Shown here: positions 10,815 through 23,251 of the stretch, in pieces
Layout of the letters: each line of letters opens with the position of its first letter
How positions within the stretch are numbered: the first letter of the stretch is position 1
Position numbers and translations under genes: made by a program
Assembly (NCBI GenBank): GCA_910592205.1
Contig: CAJVPJ010000040.1
Location: 1-60,659 of the forward strand
Length of the DNA: 60,659 nucleotides
Direction of reading: 5' to 3'
DNA from: Paraglomus occultum
Lineage: Eukaryota; Glomeromycota; Glomeromycetes; Paraglomerales; Paraglomeraceae
Notes under the pieces: generated by a model
What the model saw: only the letters and a program-made list of their open reading frames with translations
Database searches by the model: none
Told to the model about the DNA's origin: nothing

Positions 10815-13432
10815 CTAACCCAAAGTTCCAAATATCCTTTCAAAATGTGGCATTATTTCTTCTTTTGGTAAAATCAATGCAAAATCTAACGCTGCGAATA
10901 CGGAAAATTCTTGATCTTTTATTTCTTTTTCATTAACATCCAAGTGTTTGTGCAAAGACTATGATTTGAATAGCATTAAAGTCAATCAGACATGAGTGAC
11001 GTATTATAAAAACGACTGGGCAATCAATTCAAGTGGAAATCATACTTACATCTAGTAATGAACCGAGCCCGGTTGCTCGAGGTTCATTGACTTTTACGGC
11101 CAAAAACAAACATATGGCTAAATTGATACCAAAAAACCAACGAGCCTTATCAATAGAGCCCACTAATAAGCACGTCAACTTCAAGATTATGTTTCACTCA
11201 CCAGCCATGACTTTCCTATTCGATTTGTCCACAACTTTCTAAATGATTAAAACTCAAGTGTTAGATTCATAGGTTCAACCAAGCTAATATTATTGTTTGC
11301 TCTTACCTTGTAAATAAGTTTCTCAAAGTAAGAATAAGCCATTGCGACAGTCGATAGTTCCAAGTCCAGATTAAGACTCTAATATTAGAACATGACAAAT
11401 TGTAAGCATCATAATGATATTGTAATGTATGATATTTATCTTACGTTAAATTACGTTCTCATCTTTTTGCTAACCTCATTCCTAGCCGCTGCCAATAACT
11501 TTTCTTTTATAGTTCTTATTTTACTCAATGTGATACTAGTATCAATTTGTGGATGTTTTTGACGGAATATTTCGTTCGCTTCTCGCTTTTCGTCGGATTC
11601 ACGACTATAAGACATTATTGAGCCCTAAACAAGCATATGAATATTAATAACGTTGGGAATATGACAGTCAAAACTCGGTATATCAACACGCCAAAATAGT
11701 ATAATATACATAGTAGGATATTTCCGTTCCCACTATCAAGTTTACACTTTATTATATACTCGGAGCCCAAGATTGTTCGTCCCAAATTCTTTTTAAAAAG
11801 ACATAATTGTATTGCCGGAAAGATATTTACCATAAAGGATGAGAACGCTTTTGCTGGCCGACGTTTCCCAAGACTTATATTGGGATCGTCGAGATCATAT
11901 GGATCGTAACCAGTTTTCTCATTCTCTGAACTATTACAAGATTTAGTTAATATTAGCGTGTTAATATTAGCGTGTTAATGTTTGAATAAATAACTGCACA
12001 CTTTTTTGTTAATGTACTTACCCTAATGCGTTAGTCGGTGATAACAAATTCGCATAAGACTGAGCCTACAACGCGTGGATTGATAAAACATCAGACGTGA
12101 TTGGTTATTATAAACATACTAATACAAAAAAATACTTACCTGTCTTCGATTTGAATTCTCGGAAATACTATGCTTCCTCCTCCTTAATTAACAGACGATT
12201 TTAGTCGCGGTATAAAAAAAATATAAATAAAAATCGGCTTGCGCGCAAGAAAGTTGCCGTTTGAACCGTATAGTTTTTTTACTTACAAATCCCGACGACT
12301 CGTCTTATCATCACTTCCCTTCAACATAGAAAATACACCCGTGTTTGTAGGAGATATCTGAGAGTTCTCGGTGAATAAACTAATGCACGCTTGTCATAGT
12401 ATACAATTTCTATCTGAACCTCAAGCTTACCGATATTGTCGGAAGAATCATGTTTTGCTGCGATGCATTAATTCTGGCTGAATTGTTAAAATTAGCGCTA
12501 AAAGAGGTGGGATTAACGTAACTGTTGTTGGCGTTGTACGATCCGTGACGAAATAGACTCATTCGACGTATTCCCTCTTGTTGCCAGCTTCCAGGAGGTG
12601 ATTGGGAAGGTGATAATGAAGAGGACGAACTCGTGTCATCGGAAGAGACTGATGATTCATATAGTCAATAATAAAAGAGGAGTGACAGTGAAAAATGAAT
12701 AAGGAAGGAAAAATCATTCAGTACTCTTTATCACATTATACAAAGACCTGCGCATCACGACATTGCACAAACGTATCCATAATCATATAATCCAGCTTCA
12801 AACACACCTGAGTTCGTTCTGGCTCGACTATTTATAACAGGGCCATACAAGCTTTCTACGATCTCTTCTTCAATAATTGCATCAATCTCCAAGCCTTTTG
12901 TCTTGTCTTTGACTGATGCACTTTCGTTCACTCTTGATACGCGGTGCGGCCTACTTTCCTTTCCATCAAGACTGATATTACTCAAGAAACTGGTTGCCGC
13001 CTGTGCGCGTACGCTGTCGCTTCTAGTACGTTTATTCCACAAAGGAGGTTCGTCCTCGTCGTCTTGTTCTATGACGGAAGTGTCTCCGTTAGAGAGTACG
13101 TTTTCGCCAGGAAAGACTTGACCATATGAAGAGTCGACGACGGGTGACGTATTGTCAGGGTCTCTACTTCGTTTTGTGTCGATACGTAGGCCATTAAGTT
13201 TGCTTTTGCTTGTATCAGTAAAATGCCGAATATTCGGTTGAAGTCGTGTTCCATAACTGTCAACAGCTATTAGATTGTTGGATCCAAAAGTGTCAGGAAC
13301 ACCTGTTACCCGACGATTGTGTTGAGAGAAAGCGTTCTCAGTACCAAGGCTAATGTTTGAGAGGAAGGAAAAAGCAGCTTGTCGTGAATTATCTCGTCTA
13401 CTTTGTATTCGACGAGTTGAAGCTGTGGTCAT
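10815..13432 (-). CDS. CABLES-like protein with C-terminal cyclin-like domain
   Basis: Eleven exons: 13432-12808, 12648-12431, 12357-12287, 12182-12140, 12065-12022, 11930-11831, 11624-11455, 11376-11307, 11238-11202, 11117-11050, 10958-10815. All are phase-consistent, giving about 529 residues. The exon 7/8 junction could instead be 11475/11378. The N-terminus has two copies of the CABLES-type motif AAxSFLSNISL, at residues 19-29 and 145-155. After a disordered acidic/Ser-rich middle, TLSKIRTIKEKL, TVAMAYSYFEKL, KSNRKVMAGAICLFLAVKV and EFSVFAALDFALILPKEEIMPHF follow the animal CABLES1/2 cyclin-like domain closely. In animals CABLES proteins bridge Cdk5, Cdk2 or Cdk3 with Abl and Wee1 kinases; the fungal role is inferred to be CDK regulation. 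It is divergent from BUB3. I cannot name an equivalent in budding or fission yeast. Confidence 0.87.
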
Positions 13433-13787
13433 TGGTATGATAGGTGAATAAAAGTTGGTGTTTTGCTCGAAAGCAAGTTATCAAAACGTGTGCAATACGG
13501 TGGGAATATTATATTACGCCACATAGATTTTTCAGGGGTTAAGAAAAGAACCCCATATTTTATAGTATATAATTTTACCAAAGATATTGTTAAAGCAGCG
13601 AATTAGTGTATTTATTAGACATTTTACAAGCCTGCATTATGAGAGATTACTATTTAAAGACAATAATGAGTGATTACAATCAAGCTTTTAACCCCTATTG
13701 TAGAGCTTAACAATGCCGCAAAAAAGGTCAAGAATCACTCCGATTGTAATTCCATTATGACGTAATCTTTATGTATAGAAAGTTCTA

Positions 13788-13800
13788 TTAGGGTTAGGGA
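13788..13800 (+). promoter_or_regulatory. Telobox-like TTAGGGTTAGGGA
   Basis: Two tandem TTAGGG units about 355 bp upstream of the CABLES-like start. In fungi such teloboxes can bind Tbf1-type Myb factors. Use here is inferred from sequence alone. Confidence 0.35.
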
Positions 13801-13939
13801 CTGTTTCTTCGAAACTATGGTAGATTCATTTGTCGTCCATTCTTTGAAAAAAGGTTTTAGTACAAACTTTAGTTTCAGTAACCGAATCTTTCAGCTGTCT
13901 AGTATACGGCCCCAATTTTTGAAATGTCGCACGGTGATG

Positions 13940-14075
13940 AATATTAATTAGTGTTAGTAGACCCGGGTACAGTTGTAGTCGCGCGTGATCCTGAGTTACA
14001 AATATTAATTAGTACTAATGTCAATACGAGGGCCCGATTCCGAGCACCAGCGACGTGTACAAAATATTAATTAGT
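13940..14075 (+). promoter_or_regulatory. Three AATATTAATTAGT boxes at 61-62 bp spacing
   Basis: Identical 13-mers start at 13940, 14001 and 14063. Each contains the palindrome AATATTAATT-type core and sits between G+C-rich blocks. They lie 136-271 bp upstream of the BUB3 start codon. Identical boxes at constant spacing suggest a binding array or a decayed roughly 61-bp tandem repeat. Confidence 0.6.
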
Positions 14076-14210
14076 ATTCGTTAGTATTAGTGTTAGTGAC
14101 CCGATCCATTTTCGTCACGTGGCAAGTTCAAATGGTAAATTGTCACGATAACAATAATAATAATAACAAGAAAACAAATAAACGTTTGGGAACTGGAACG
14201 AGAACAAATT

Positions 14211-15716
14211 ATGCAATACGAGTTGTATGATCCGCCATCTGACGCAATATCGTCTGTAGTATTTAGCCCTACTAATCCACACCTGTTACTGGTGGCCTCC
14301 TGGGACAAGGTATTAGGACGGGTTTGCGTGTATTGGGAATAGAGTGGGGAAGGAGAGATTGCTCAATTGTTCTCACTGCATAGAACTTGGTTATTAGAGT
14401 GTAAGACTCTATGACATACACAACAACCAACTACGACAAACGTACACGCACAGTGCGGCCGTACTCGACTGTTGCTTCTCAGATGGAGCACATGCATTCA
14501 GTGGTGGATTAGACAAGAGTCTGACCAAGTGAGTAAAAATAACGCGGTCTGAAGGCATTACACCTGACTTTGTAAAACCATATTGCTAATCCTTGACGAT
14601 CACTTCACTGTCGATAGATTCGATTTTAACACGGCGAACGAGTCTATTATTGGAACACACGATGATGCCATCAAATGTGTAGAATACTGTAAAGACAACA
14701 GTAAGTCGACATTCTCATTCCAAATTTATTTAGTTATTCCAATTCTAAATAAATTACACTAACTTCCTTTCTTTTTTCCTTCCTTCCTTCCTCCCCCCTT
14801 TTTTTTCCTCTATTGCTTTATTCAGGTGTAATTGTCACCGGATCATGGGACAAGACTGTTCGTCTATGGGACATCCGTGAAAAAGATGCCTCAATTGGTG
14901 TTCATGCACAACCGAATAAAGTTTTCGCGTTAGACGTAGTTCAATACAAATTAGTAGTAGCAATGGCCGGCAGACACGTGTTTATATATGATATACGATA
15001 CATGGCCGAGCCAATACAACGACGGGAGAGTAGCCTGAAGTTTATGACCCGATGCGTAAAGTGCATGCCCAACGGACAAGGTTTACCATCAAAAAAAGAA
15101 TTGTCGATTTCCAGCACGCTTTTGTTTGGACATGGTGTAGATTACGTATGACGTTTGATAACTAACGTGTATTGGCGTTGTATAGGTTATGCCTGTAGTT
15201 CAATCGAGGGGCGTGTGGCCGTCGAATTTTTTGATCCTGCACCAGATGTGCAAGCGAAGAAGTATGCATTCAAGTGTCATCGTAAGATAATAGATGGCGT
15301 TGATACTGTATATCCGGCAAATGCGCTAGCATTTCATCCAATGTATGTATCAAAGCATTTTACTGAGGGAGTTTGTCTTGGGTTTTTTTTATTAATTATT
15401 AATTACTGTTCATATACTCTTCACTAAACTCATCCCTCTTTTCGTTCATAGTCACGGTACGTTTGCATCAGGCGGTGCAGATGGGATCGTCAACATCTGG
15501 GATGGTTTCAACAAGAAACGTCTTCGCCAGTACCCTCCGTTTCCTACTAGTGTCGCCAGTCTAAGCTTCAACTTTGAAGGAAAGTATTTGGCAATAGCAA
15601 GCAGTTATACGTTCGAAGAAGGGGAGAAAGACCATCCGCCGGATTCTGTTTATATTCGCCCGATTGGTGAGAATGAATGTAAACCCAAAACACTGACCGA
15701 GTCTGTTTCGACCTGA
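14211..15716 (+). CDS. BUB3: Mitotic checkpoint WD40 protein Bub3
   Basis: Six exons: 14211-14309, 14398-14528, 14618-14700, 14826-15080, 15186-15342, 15452-15716, giving 329 residues, the usual Bub3 length. WD40 propeller protein; diagnostic segments are [74 protein letters not shown] and [10 protein letters not shown], all close to animal Bub3 and distinguishing it from the paralog Rae1/Gle2. Bub3 binds the GLEBS motifs of Bub1 and Mad3/BubR1 and docks on phosphorylated Knl1 MELT repeats at kinetochores to delay anaphase. A second upstream use of the same spacer by the CABLES-like gene suggests possible co-regulation. Intron 3 ends in a long pyrimidine tract. Confidence 0.96.
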
Positions 15717-16323
15717 TTCGAATACCAAAAACAAACAAAAAACAATTTGTCTTATGACCTTGAAAGTATATATCTGTATATACGTGTATAATTCGTCCAT
15801 GTGAATATTGTCAATGATTGTAAACTTGGAGACAAATCAATAGAATATCTGAGGGTGACTAGCTAAAAGTTCTATTTCGAGCATTCCGGTTGAATACAAA
15901 TGGTAATATCCCAAATAAACCAAAAGCATCATGTTGAACGAATACATATCGTTGAGTTGCAAGTAAACGCTTTTATTGATTTATTACACACCCCCAAGAA
16001 CCTCCATTAACAAAAGGGGGACAGCGCCAGCTCAAAACGGAGCCAAGGCTAACCGTCCATTTGAATTCCTAAAAATTATGCGCGCAAAATCTCTTGATGA
16101 CGATTCTGCACAGGCCAAAAAAACCCGTGTGGCATTATATATGGACAATATGTCCTGCCACGCGCCCTTTTAAAGAAACATGTCAGACTTTGTTGGCAAG
16201 TTTTATTTATATAATCGACAATAATTATGGGACTTTGTACTTTGTAATTGTCACATGATGTTGAAATGTATGACGATCCATCTTGAAAACAATACTGCCT
16301 AAATTTCACATACTGCTAAAAGC
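15717..16323. other. Spacer between BUB3 and lumazine synthase
   Basis: Holds the BUB3 3' region and the promoter of the next gene. A 65-codon ORF at 15976-16173 has a protein-like middle (RPFEFLKIMRAKSLDDDSA) but no recognised family and an antisense overlap. I do not call it a gene. Confidence 0.4.
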
Positions 16324-16833
16324 ATGGAGTCCTTCACAAAAGGCGTGAAAGCTCCTACAGAGCAATATGACGGTTCAAAGCTCAGGGTCTTGATCGTAAA
16401 AACGCGCTGGAACAGCGAAATTGTGGATTCTCTTGTCGAGGGGGCCATTAACAGCCTAACCTCCTACAAAGTCGAACGTAGCAACATACATATTGAAGAC
16501 GTCGCCGGTTCTTACGAATTACCTTTTGCAATCCAAACGATCTTATGCAATCGGGTGTACAATAAGTTTGATGTTGCCATAGCTATCGGCGTCTTGATCA
16601 AGGGCGACACTATGCATTTCGAGTATATCGCAGAAGCTGTCAGTCATGGTCTAATGAGAGTTGGTCTGGATACTAGTACTCCTGTTGTATTCGGAGTTTT
16701 GACGTGCCTTTCAGAAACCCAAGCCTTGCAGAGAGCGGGAATAGGTGAAAATTCACATAATCATGGGAATGATTGGGGACAATGTGCAGTCGAGATGGGG
16801 ATGAAAAGAGAAAGGTGGAGTAAAGGCGTATAG
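16324..16833 (+). CDS. RIB4: 6,7-dimethyl-8-ribityllumazine synthase
   Basis: Intronless ORF of 169 residues, the normal length. The enzyme condenses 5-amino-6-ribitylamino-uracil with 3,4-dihydroxy-2-butanone 4-phosphate, the penultimate step of riboflavin synthesis. Visible signatures are the aromatic W29 region (KTRWNSEIV), the GSYELPFAI substrate loop at about 62-70, and GVLIKGDTMHFEYI at about 89-102, with His98 as the catalytic proton acceptor. GVLTCLSETQA and the C-terminal NHGNDWGQCAVEM block also match the family. The start is the ATG at 16324, shortly after an in-frame A/T-rich leader. Presence of this gene excludes an animal source. Confidence 0.98.
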   Translation: MESFTKGVKAPTEQYDGSKLRVLIVKTRWNSEIVDSLVEGAINSLTSYKVERSNIHIEDVAGSYELPFAIQTILCNRVYNKFDVAIAIGVLIKGDTMHFEYIAEAVSHGLMRVGLDTSTPVVFGVLTCLSETQALQRAGIGENSHNHGNDWGQCAVEMGMKRERWSKGV

Positions 16834-19747
16834 TTTAGATAGTTATGAGTGTTGTACATATTCTTTGTCGCAGGAAATAAAGTGAATCTAAGCTTTCCAA
16901 TACTAATTTATTCGCGGATGTAGTCTTCGCCCATACTTTTTCTGTTCGTGCATAGTGTTGTAAAGCAATTCATTTCGGTGAACTAACCTAATATAGTTGA
17001 CGTGATTGTGATGGCTCTTATACCAATAACCCAACTCACGCAGTGAGTCAATTGAGATTTGAGAGAGAATATTTTATTATATTAATATTAATGTACTTTC
17101 TTGCCTGCTCAAAATGCTCGAGCCAACTGTCGCGGGAGAACGTGGAATTGGCTATTTCGAACCTAGTAATTCGATAACACATATTCGTATACGATTGTTG
17201 AATCGTACACGCTTGAGGAATCAAACCAATACTGTCTAGAGAAAGCCGTACTCTTCAATATGAAAGAGAATTTTCTCTTCAGGTACATCAATTCTATTGA
17301 CGATAAATTCAATGTTTGAAATTTCTTTGGAATTCAAGAGGTTTTTTTTAAGCAAATAAGGCCTTATCTTTTTTTCTTAACGATGGCGAACGCATGGACA
17401 AGTATGTCTCTAACTTATGCTTAAACAATATCCAATCAAAGCATCCGTTAGCTCGACTTTAGACTGTTAGTTTCTCAACCACGATCTTCGGAAGGGCGTG
17501 ATGAGTACTTGCTTTATTCACATTACTAGTTTCCATTTTTTCCCAGACATTAACTAGTATTATAGCACGTGCAATGATTTTCAGTGTTGTGTTCGAAATT
17601 TGTTTGCTTGGTTTGCATTTTCTCGAGTCGAAACAACTTTGATATGGTAATTGGGCGACATACTATTCGATATGCCTCTCCAATTAAACATACAATTTAT
17701 CGTGTGATGAATCTATTTAGAACTTACACTAACCCACCAAAATATACGATAATTGATAAATCGGCAAGTAATGTTACAAATATTCCGAAATTTAGACGAA
17801 ATAAACTAGCATTAAATGTAGTAAGCTATCAAGTTTTTGTCTTACATTTAAAGCTTTTTACTAAAACACATATTTTGGGTAATAAATTAATAAATTATGC
17901 TCTCGAAAACTTCTTTGTTAGATTATTCGACATAATAAATAATTTTTCTTCTATCAACTTTAAAGCCCCGCTGTTGATGCGTTTTTTTAAAAAATGGTCT
18001 GTTACAATATCTTAGGTATATGTGGAGATGTAAATTTTTAAAAATAAACTGCTTTATATTAAATTTAAAAATGTGCAATTAAAATTGTTTGTTGTGCAAG
18101 AGTTTTTGACCAGGTAGTGTATATAAATCCCGGGTTATATAGCGACGCAACAGTACCAATACGAACATTTTAAATAATATTCATTATCTTTTTTTTTTAC
18201 CTTTATCGCCTTTGTCCTTTTTTCCCCCCATCGTCAGTATTATAAAGTGAGTTGGATTTGTTGTAGATATACTGTATTCTCGAAACCATACATACATTCA
18301 AGGAATGGTGCATTATTATCTGTGTGATATTGATTGATGTAAATTGCTGGAAGATTAAAAATTATCCGAATTGTCGTTTTGACGATAAAAAAACCATGTT
18401 CGATATCCGTTATTGACTCATAATTTGAATATAAGGTGCTGTCCGTATGTTATGAGGAAAATCATGTTTGAGGCCCATGTACCCAAAAAGTTGCCTAACA
18501 ATTCCGATAATTTTTCGATGTCTACTATTTGTGGTTACGATGTTTCGTCACTAAATGTCTTTTTCCAATGGCCGTTATTGTGCCCATTCAACACGTTTCA
18601 TAATCTTCTGCTATCAATGCTAATGTTATATACATCAAATAATTCAGTCTCATCAGCTATAAAATTCTTCAACTACTGAAATTATTAAAATGTTGCAGGC
18701 TATTTTATAGCACCTCTCCTACAAGCCTCGCTTTAAAGTCGGTTGTTTATATTACGAAAATCACGTGTCAAATACCATTGCATGTAAATGTCTTATGCCA
18801 GATAACATGACATCTATACTTATTTCCAAAAGGTATAGCTAATCGGCAAGCAAGCATTACTATTACACCCCAACTGAAATCTTGAAACCGCAGACGTTAT
18901 ATATTATTTCGTTACGTCACCATATATAACTCCGTTGCGTTCGATCACTCCTATATTAATAACATTTGCGATTTCGAACAATCGACCTTATTATTATACA
19001 CGATACGATTTATTACAATTGCAAAATAAAAGCGGCACAGGAAGTATGCATGTCGAATTCTTCCTTAATACAACAATGAAGTAAGGATTTAGCTGTATCA
19101 TCACATGATTTAAAGTTAACTCAATATAAATGACAATCTTTCTTTAAAGCATTAGACAATGAATTATTCATACTCTACTAAGAAGATGAAGCGAATTTTA
19201 GATTCATCATCAATGTATCGTTATCTGTTGTCCGTCCGCTTTTTTGGTCATCTATTACATTTCTGCTCGCTACATATCATGGGATGCTGATAATTGCATC
19301 TCATTTTCCTGCTCATTATTTTATTCTGTAAATTATATTGATTTTATTATGAATAAACTAAATTTGAAATGACATGGTATAAAGTGAGGTGTATGTATTA
19401 CAAACAAGAGGCGTTTATACAAATAAGTGTTGGTTTCCTATTTATATATTGATCTCTTGCGGTTTTACTGAATCAACCTAACTTGGCGCGCTCGACTGTT
19501 TCGCATATTGGTTACAAGTTTCACAGGCGTTTAATTATTTTTACTTTTTCTTTTCTTTTTTTTTTGTTGATGATGAAAACAGAGCAACTACATATAATCA
19601 TATCTATTATGTCCACACTACACTGAAGTAAACTCAAAAGTCCATTCACAAAGAAAAAACTACTGACCAATTGTCCATTAATAATTATACAGCAATAAAT
19701 CAATCACACCCTTCCTAATGAATATTTAGTCCTAATAACTTTTGACT
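16834..19747. other. 2.9-kb intergenic region, mostly featureless
   Basis: A+T-rich. One 143-codon ORF (17584-18015) has very A+T-rich, Phe/Asn/Lys-heavy composition and no motif. A possible transposon end at about 18086-18119 is listed separately. No supported gene. Confidence 0.5.
18086..18119 (-). mobile_element. Possible solitary Tc1/mariner-type terminal repeat
   Basis: Read on the minus strand, the sequence following a TA begins CACTACCTGGTCAAAAACT. This resembles Tc1-family ends (CA.T..TGG.CAAAA). I found no matching opposite end and no transposase, so this would be a truncated relic. Confidence 0.35.
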
Positions 19748-21449
19748 TCAATATTTTGTTCTCTTGGAACTTCTGTCTTCGTGTGTTTTCTTTCCATCCT
19801 CGTCCTCGTCCTCGTCATCATACCTCTTCCTCACATCTCTATCCTTCTCTAATTCTCTACTCTTCCTTCTATGGCCATCACTTTCTCTTCGCCTTCTCTC
19901 CTCTTTGTCCTTATCCCTGCTGCTATGATGATGTCCATGATGATGATGGTGATGATGTCTGTCGTGACTATGTCTATCATTCCCCTCCTTATCTTTACTA
20001 CTACTTCCACTTGTCCCACTGCTCTTTCTGCTTGAATGATGTCGTCGTCTGTGACTACTGCTTCTCTCACGATCATGACGATCCTTATCATCGCGGTGTT
20101 CTGATCTAGACCTGTGCCTGCTTCCACTCTCTTTGCTATCCCGAGTACTTTTCCGCGATTCATCTCGGTGAGAACGATGCCTATGGTGTCGCCGGTGGTG
20201 TCTTTCACGAGAGCGATGGGACTTGGTTGGTGACTGCGGAGCGGACATGTCATGACTTGTTGATAGCGGAGAGGTGGTGATGTTGGACGTATCATTTTGT
20301 AAAGAGCGTCTGGAAGAATGACCGGAACGTATGGAACCATTGTCATTATCTTCTTCATCCGAACTATCTCCACGTCGCGATTCCCTATCACGACGACTAC
20401 GCTCGGATACTGGTGTAGGAGATGCACGATCACGCACAGAGTCTTTGTCGTTGGAGGCATGAGAGAAGGACGGATTTCGTCTTTGTGATCGGTGGAAATC
20501 GTCTTGGATGCGCTCTTTGTCGTATTTTGAGTCATTATCGTGTGGTGAAGACCTATAATAGTTATCAAAATACAGGATCAATTGATATTAAATTATAAAT
20601 GAAACGTAAATTCTTTATTTATGCATTTCAGCAAAATGCGTGATGATTAAATCAAGCAAAGCATTACAAATAAAATAAAATTAAAAATAAAAAAAAAAAC
20701 CTACCCATCCCACCGTCCCATAGGTGACGCACTTCTACGACCCTCTATTCCAGCACCACTACCTCCCATTCCTCCAGATGCATTACCCCCTCGCCCTGCT
20801 CCAAACCCTCTATCGAAAAATCCTCCACGTCCTCTAGCACGACCCCGGCCAGCCATACCGCGAGCAGAAAACGATCCACGAAAAGCTCCTCGGAATTGCA
20901 TCCCTGCCATTCCCATCCCACTTCCTGCTGCATTTGCCATTGCCATTCCCGCGTTTGCCATTCCTGCCATGTTCCCTCCTCCAAACGGATTGAAATTATT
21001 ACCTGGAGGAGGCATCGGACCGTCCCAGTACTCATCGTACACTGGTGGCCTGAATGGTGCTACAAACTGCGGATGAATAAAGGGTTCGGGCGGATAGAAA
21101 GCTGCTGTCGATTCAAAGTAATTTGATGGATCATGGTAGTGATTGTTTATCATGTTCATGGTTACTGGATAGCCAGCTGGAAAACGTTACGGGAAAGAAA
21201 GATTTGAACATAATCAGTGTTAGCGATTCGATACATAATCATTAAAGGACCAACAAATCTTTGTTTTATACTTACATTCGTCATACCAATAACCTTGTCC
21301 TTGGTCAAATCCGAAACCATTATAGTCGTCATAGTATGTAAACTGATTAAATCCCGATCCCATGTTATTACCGCTAAATTGCTTATTACCTGATTGTTGT
21401 TGTTGTTGCTGCTGTTGCTGCTGTTGCTGCTGTTGTTGCTGCTGCTGTG

Positions 21450-21480
<31 letters not shown>

Positions 21481-23220
21481 CTGCTGCTGTGCCCCCTGTT
21501 GCGAGTGAGACTGGGCCTGAGAAGATTTTTCTTTATTTTGTGTTTGTCGTTGGATCTGCGATTGTTGAGAAGACGGTTGCGATGCTTGATCTGACTGTTC
21601 TGATTGCACTTGCTGTTCTGAAATTTCTGATTTAGCCGGCGTTGCGACCTGAAAAAGAAAACATTCGATTCATTTAATTGCATGGCTCATTTCGTCTTGT
21701 CACCAGCAGTCACGCAGATAAACTTACGTCTTTTTCCTCCACTTCGATTTTCTGTTCTGTTACATCCTTGTCTTCATCTGTTTGCGCTCTGTCTATGTTA
21801 TCAAGAATCTCTTTTTCTTTTTCGGATCCTTCTACGTCAATTGCATTCTTGGCAATAGCCATTTCATTACGTCTTCGTGCCCATTCCCGTAAATGCTCCT
21901 CGACAGCAGAACGAGATCTTTTGTCCGGTAACAAGTTATCAGGTACCAAGTGAGCCCCACAACTCGGACATTTGAAATGATATTCTTGCTGTGGAGTTAT
22001 TAACGCGTTTCGAATACCTATGGTAGTAATCAATTGAATTAGATTAGTAATTTAGATATGTTACGTATTACCGATATCGTTTATAATTAGATCCAACGCG
22101 GGAATCGATGGTATGCTCAGAGGTTTTCATGTTAGTACGGCGATAGGCATATGGGAGGAAACATTGGAGAGAAAAAAAAAACGCCTTAAGAGAGAGGTGA
22201 GTAGCAGCATTTCTAATACAATATCTCTTTTGCAATCAATGGTAAATAAAGAGCTTTCAGCATCCGGCATCGATAACACATATTCACTTGCGAGAGAACA
22301 ATGTTGATGGATGCAAGTCAACATCATCCACAGTGACGAGAAATTGCAGTTGAACTGTCACATATCCACACACAATCACACCAAATCATGATGAAGGAAT
22401 CAAGGGAAAATAAAGAATAGAAAGAGCTAGTCTGTATCCCTCCAAAAAATAAAAGTAACGAGAACTACATGCGAAAAGAAAAAAAAGACCACTTTTGTAA
22501 TCACATTTATTTTCAACCGCAATAAATGTCGGGGAATATAAACCCAACGAAAATGCTAAAGAAAATAGTATTTTGAAAGAGAATGATCTCAAAAGGACCG
22601 ATGATAAATCCAAAGGTAATCGAACTCGTGACAATCTCACAACTAAATCAAAATCTATTATACTCTTATTGTACCATTCACCTAACGGATTATAATACGT
22701 ACATTCGTCACAATAAGAAGCCTTGCAACAAGGTGTCATTGAAGCCTCTTTGAGTAGTCCCGAACACATACGACATTTAAGCTCCTCCGGGATTGGAGCT
22801 GTCTCTTCAAGTACTTCATTAGACGTTACGTATGCCTTCTGCTTAGCATGAAACTTTTGCCATGCAGCGCTGATCAAAGTAATGTCGAGTAAATGTTAGC
22901 ATGGGAATATCACAGAGAAAAAGGCATTACGAGTATGCTATTTGTTAAACAACTTACTCATTGGCTTGTGCTATTACGAGATTTCCATCTTGTGTCACAA
23001 GTACACCTTTACCGGCTGGAACTTGTTCGACTTTTTGTAGGAAACTCTTTGGAATTCCTGTCGTTCTTCTTACTTTCATATGATCGAATGACTTGTCTCC
23101 ATTTGTCGGGCAGTTCTGTATCCAATGTCCTGTGATATCAACAAAATCCGTTAGATATCGATTCTCGCAATTCTATATCAATTAAAAAAAAAAAACCACA
23201 ACGACAAAACACACACACAC

Positions 23221-23251
<31 letters not shown>

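Larger units (their letters stand above)
13433..14210. promoter_or_regulatory. Shared divergent promoter region of CABLES-like gene and BUB3
   Basis: A 778-bp spacer between the two start codons, transcribed outward on both sides. It holds three AATATTAATTAGT boxes, a short TTAGGG tandem and a TTAGTA-rich run, each listed separately. No coding sequence is seen inside. Confidence 0.6.

Noticed and set aside
15976-16173. 65-codon ORF upstream of lumazine synthase
   Set aside because: No family, no splice partner, overlaps an antisense ORF. Left as a note only.
17584-18015. 143-codon ORF near a Tc1-like end
   Set aside because: No transposase DD(E/D) pattern or other motif. Its Phe/Asn/Lys-rich composition is expected from A+T-rich noise.
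18181-18236. Minus-strand MGGKKDKGDKG start resembling a ribosomal protein first exon
   Set aside because: No continuing exon could be found downstream and the frame ends in A+T-rich noise.
19756-20568. Long ORFs overlapping the last MPE1 exon in other frames
   Set aside because: Shadows of the Arg/Ser/His-rich tail; the real frame is fixed by splice phase from exon 9.
21394-21635. Poly-Leu and poly-Ala ORFs on the + strand
   Set aside because: They are antisense readings of the CAG/CAA poly-Gln exon of the Mpe1/RBBP6-type gene.
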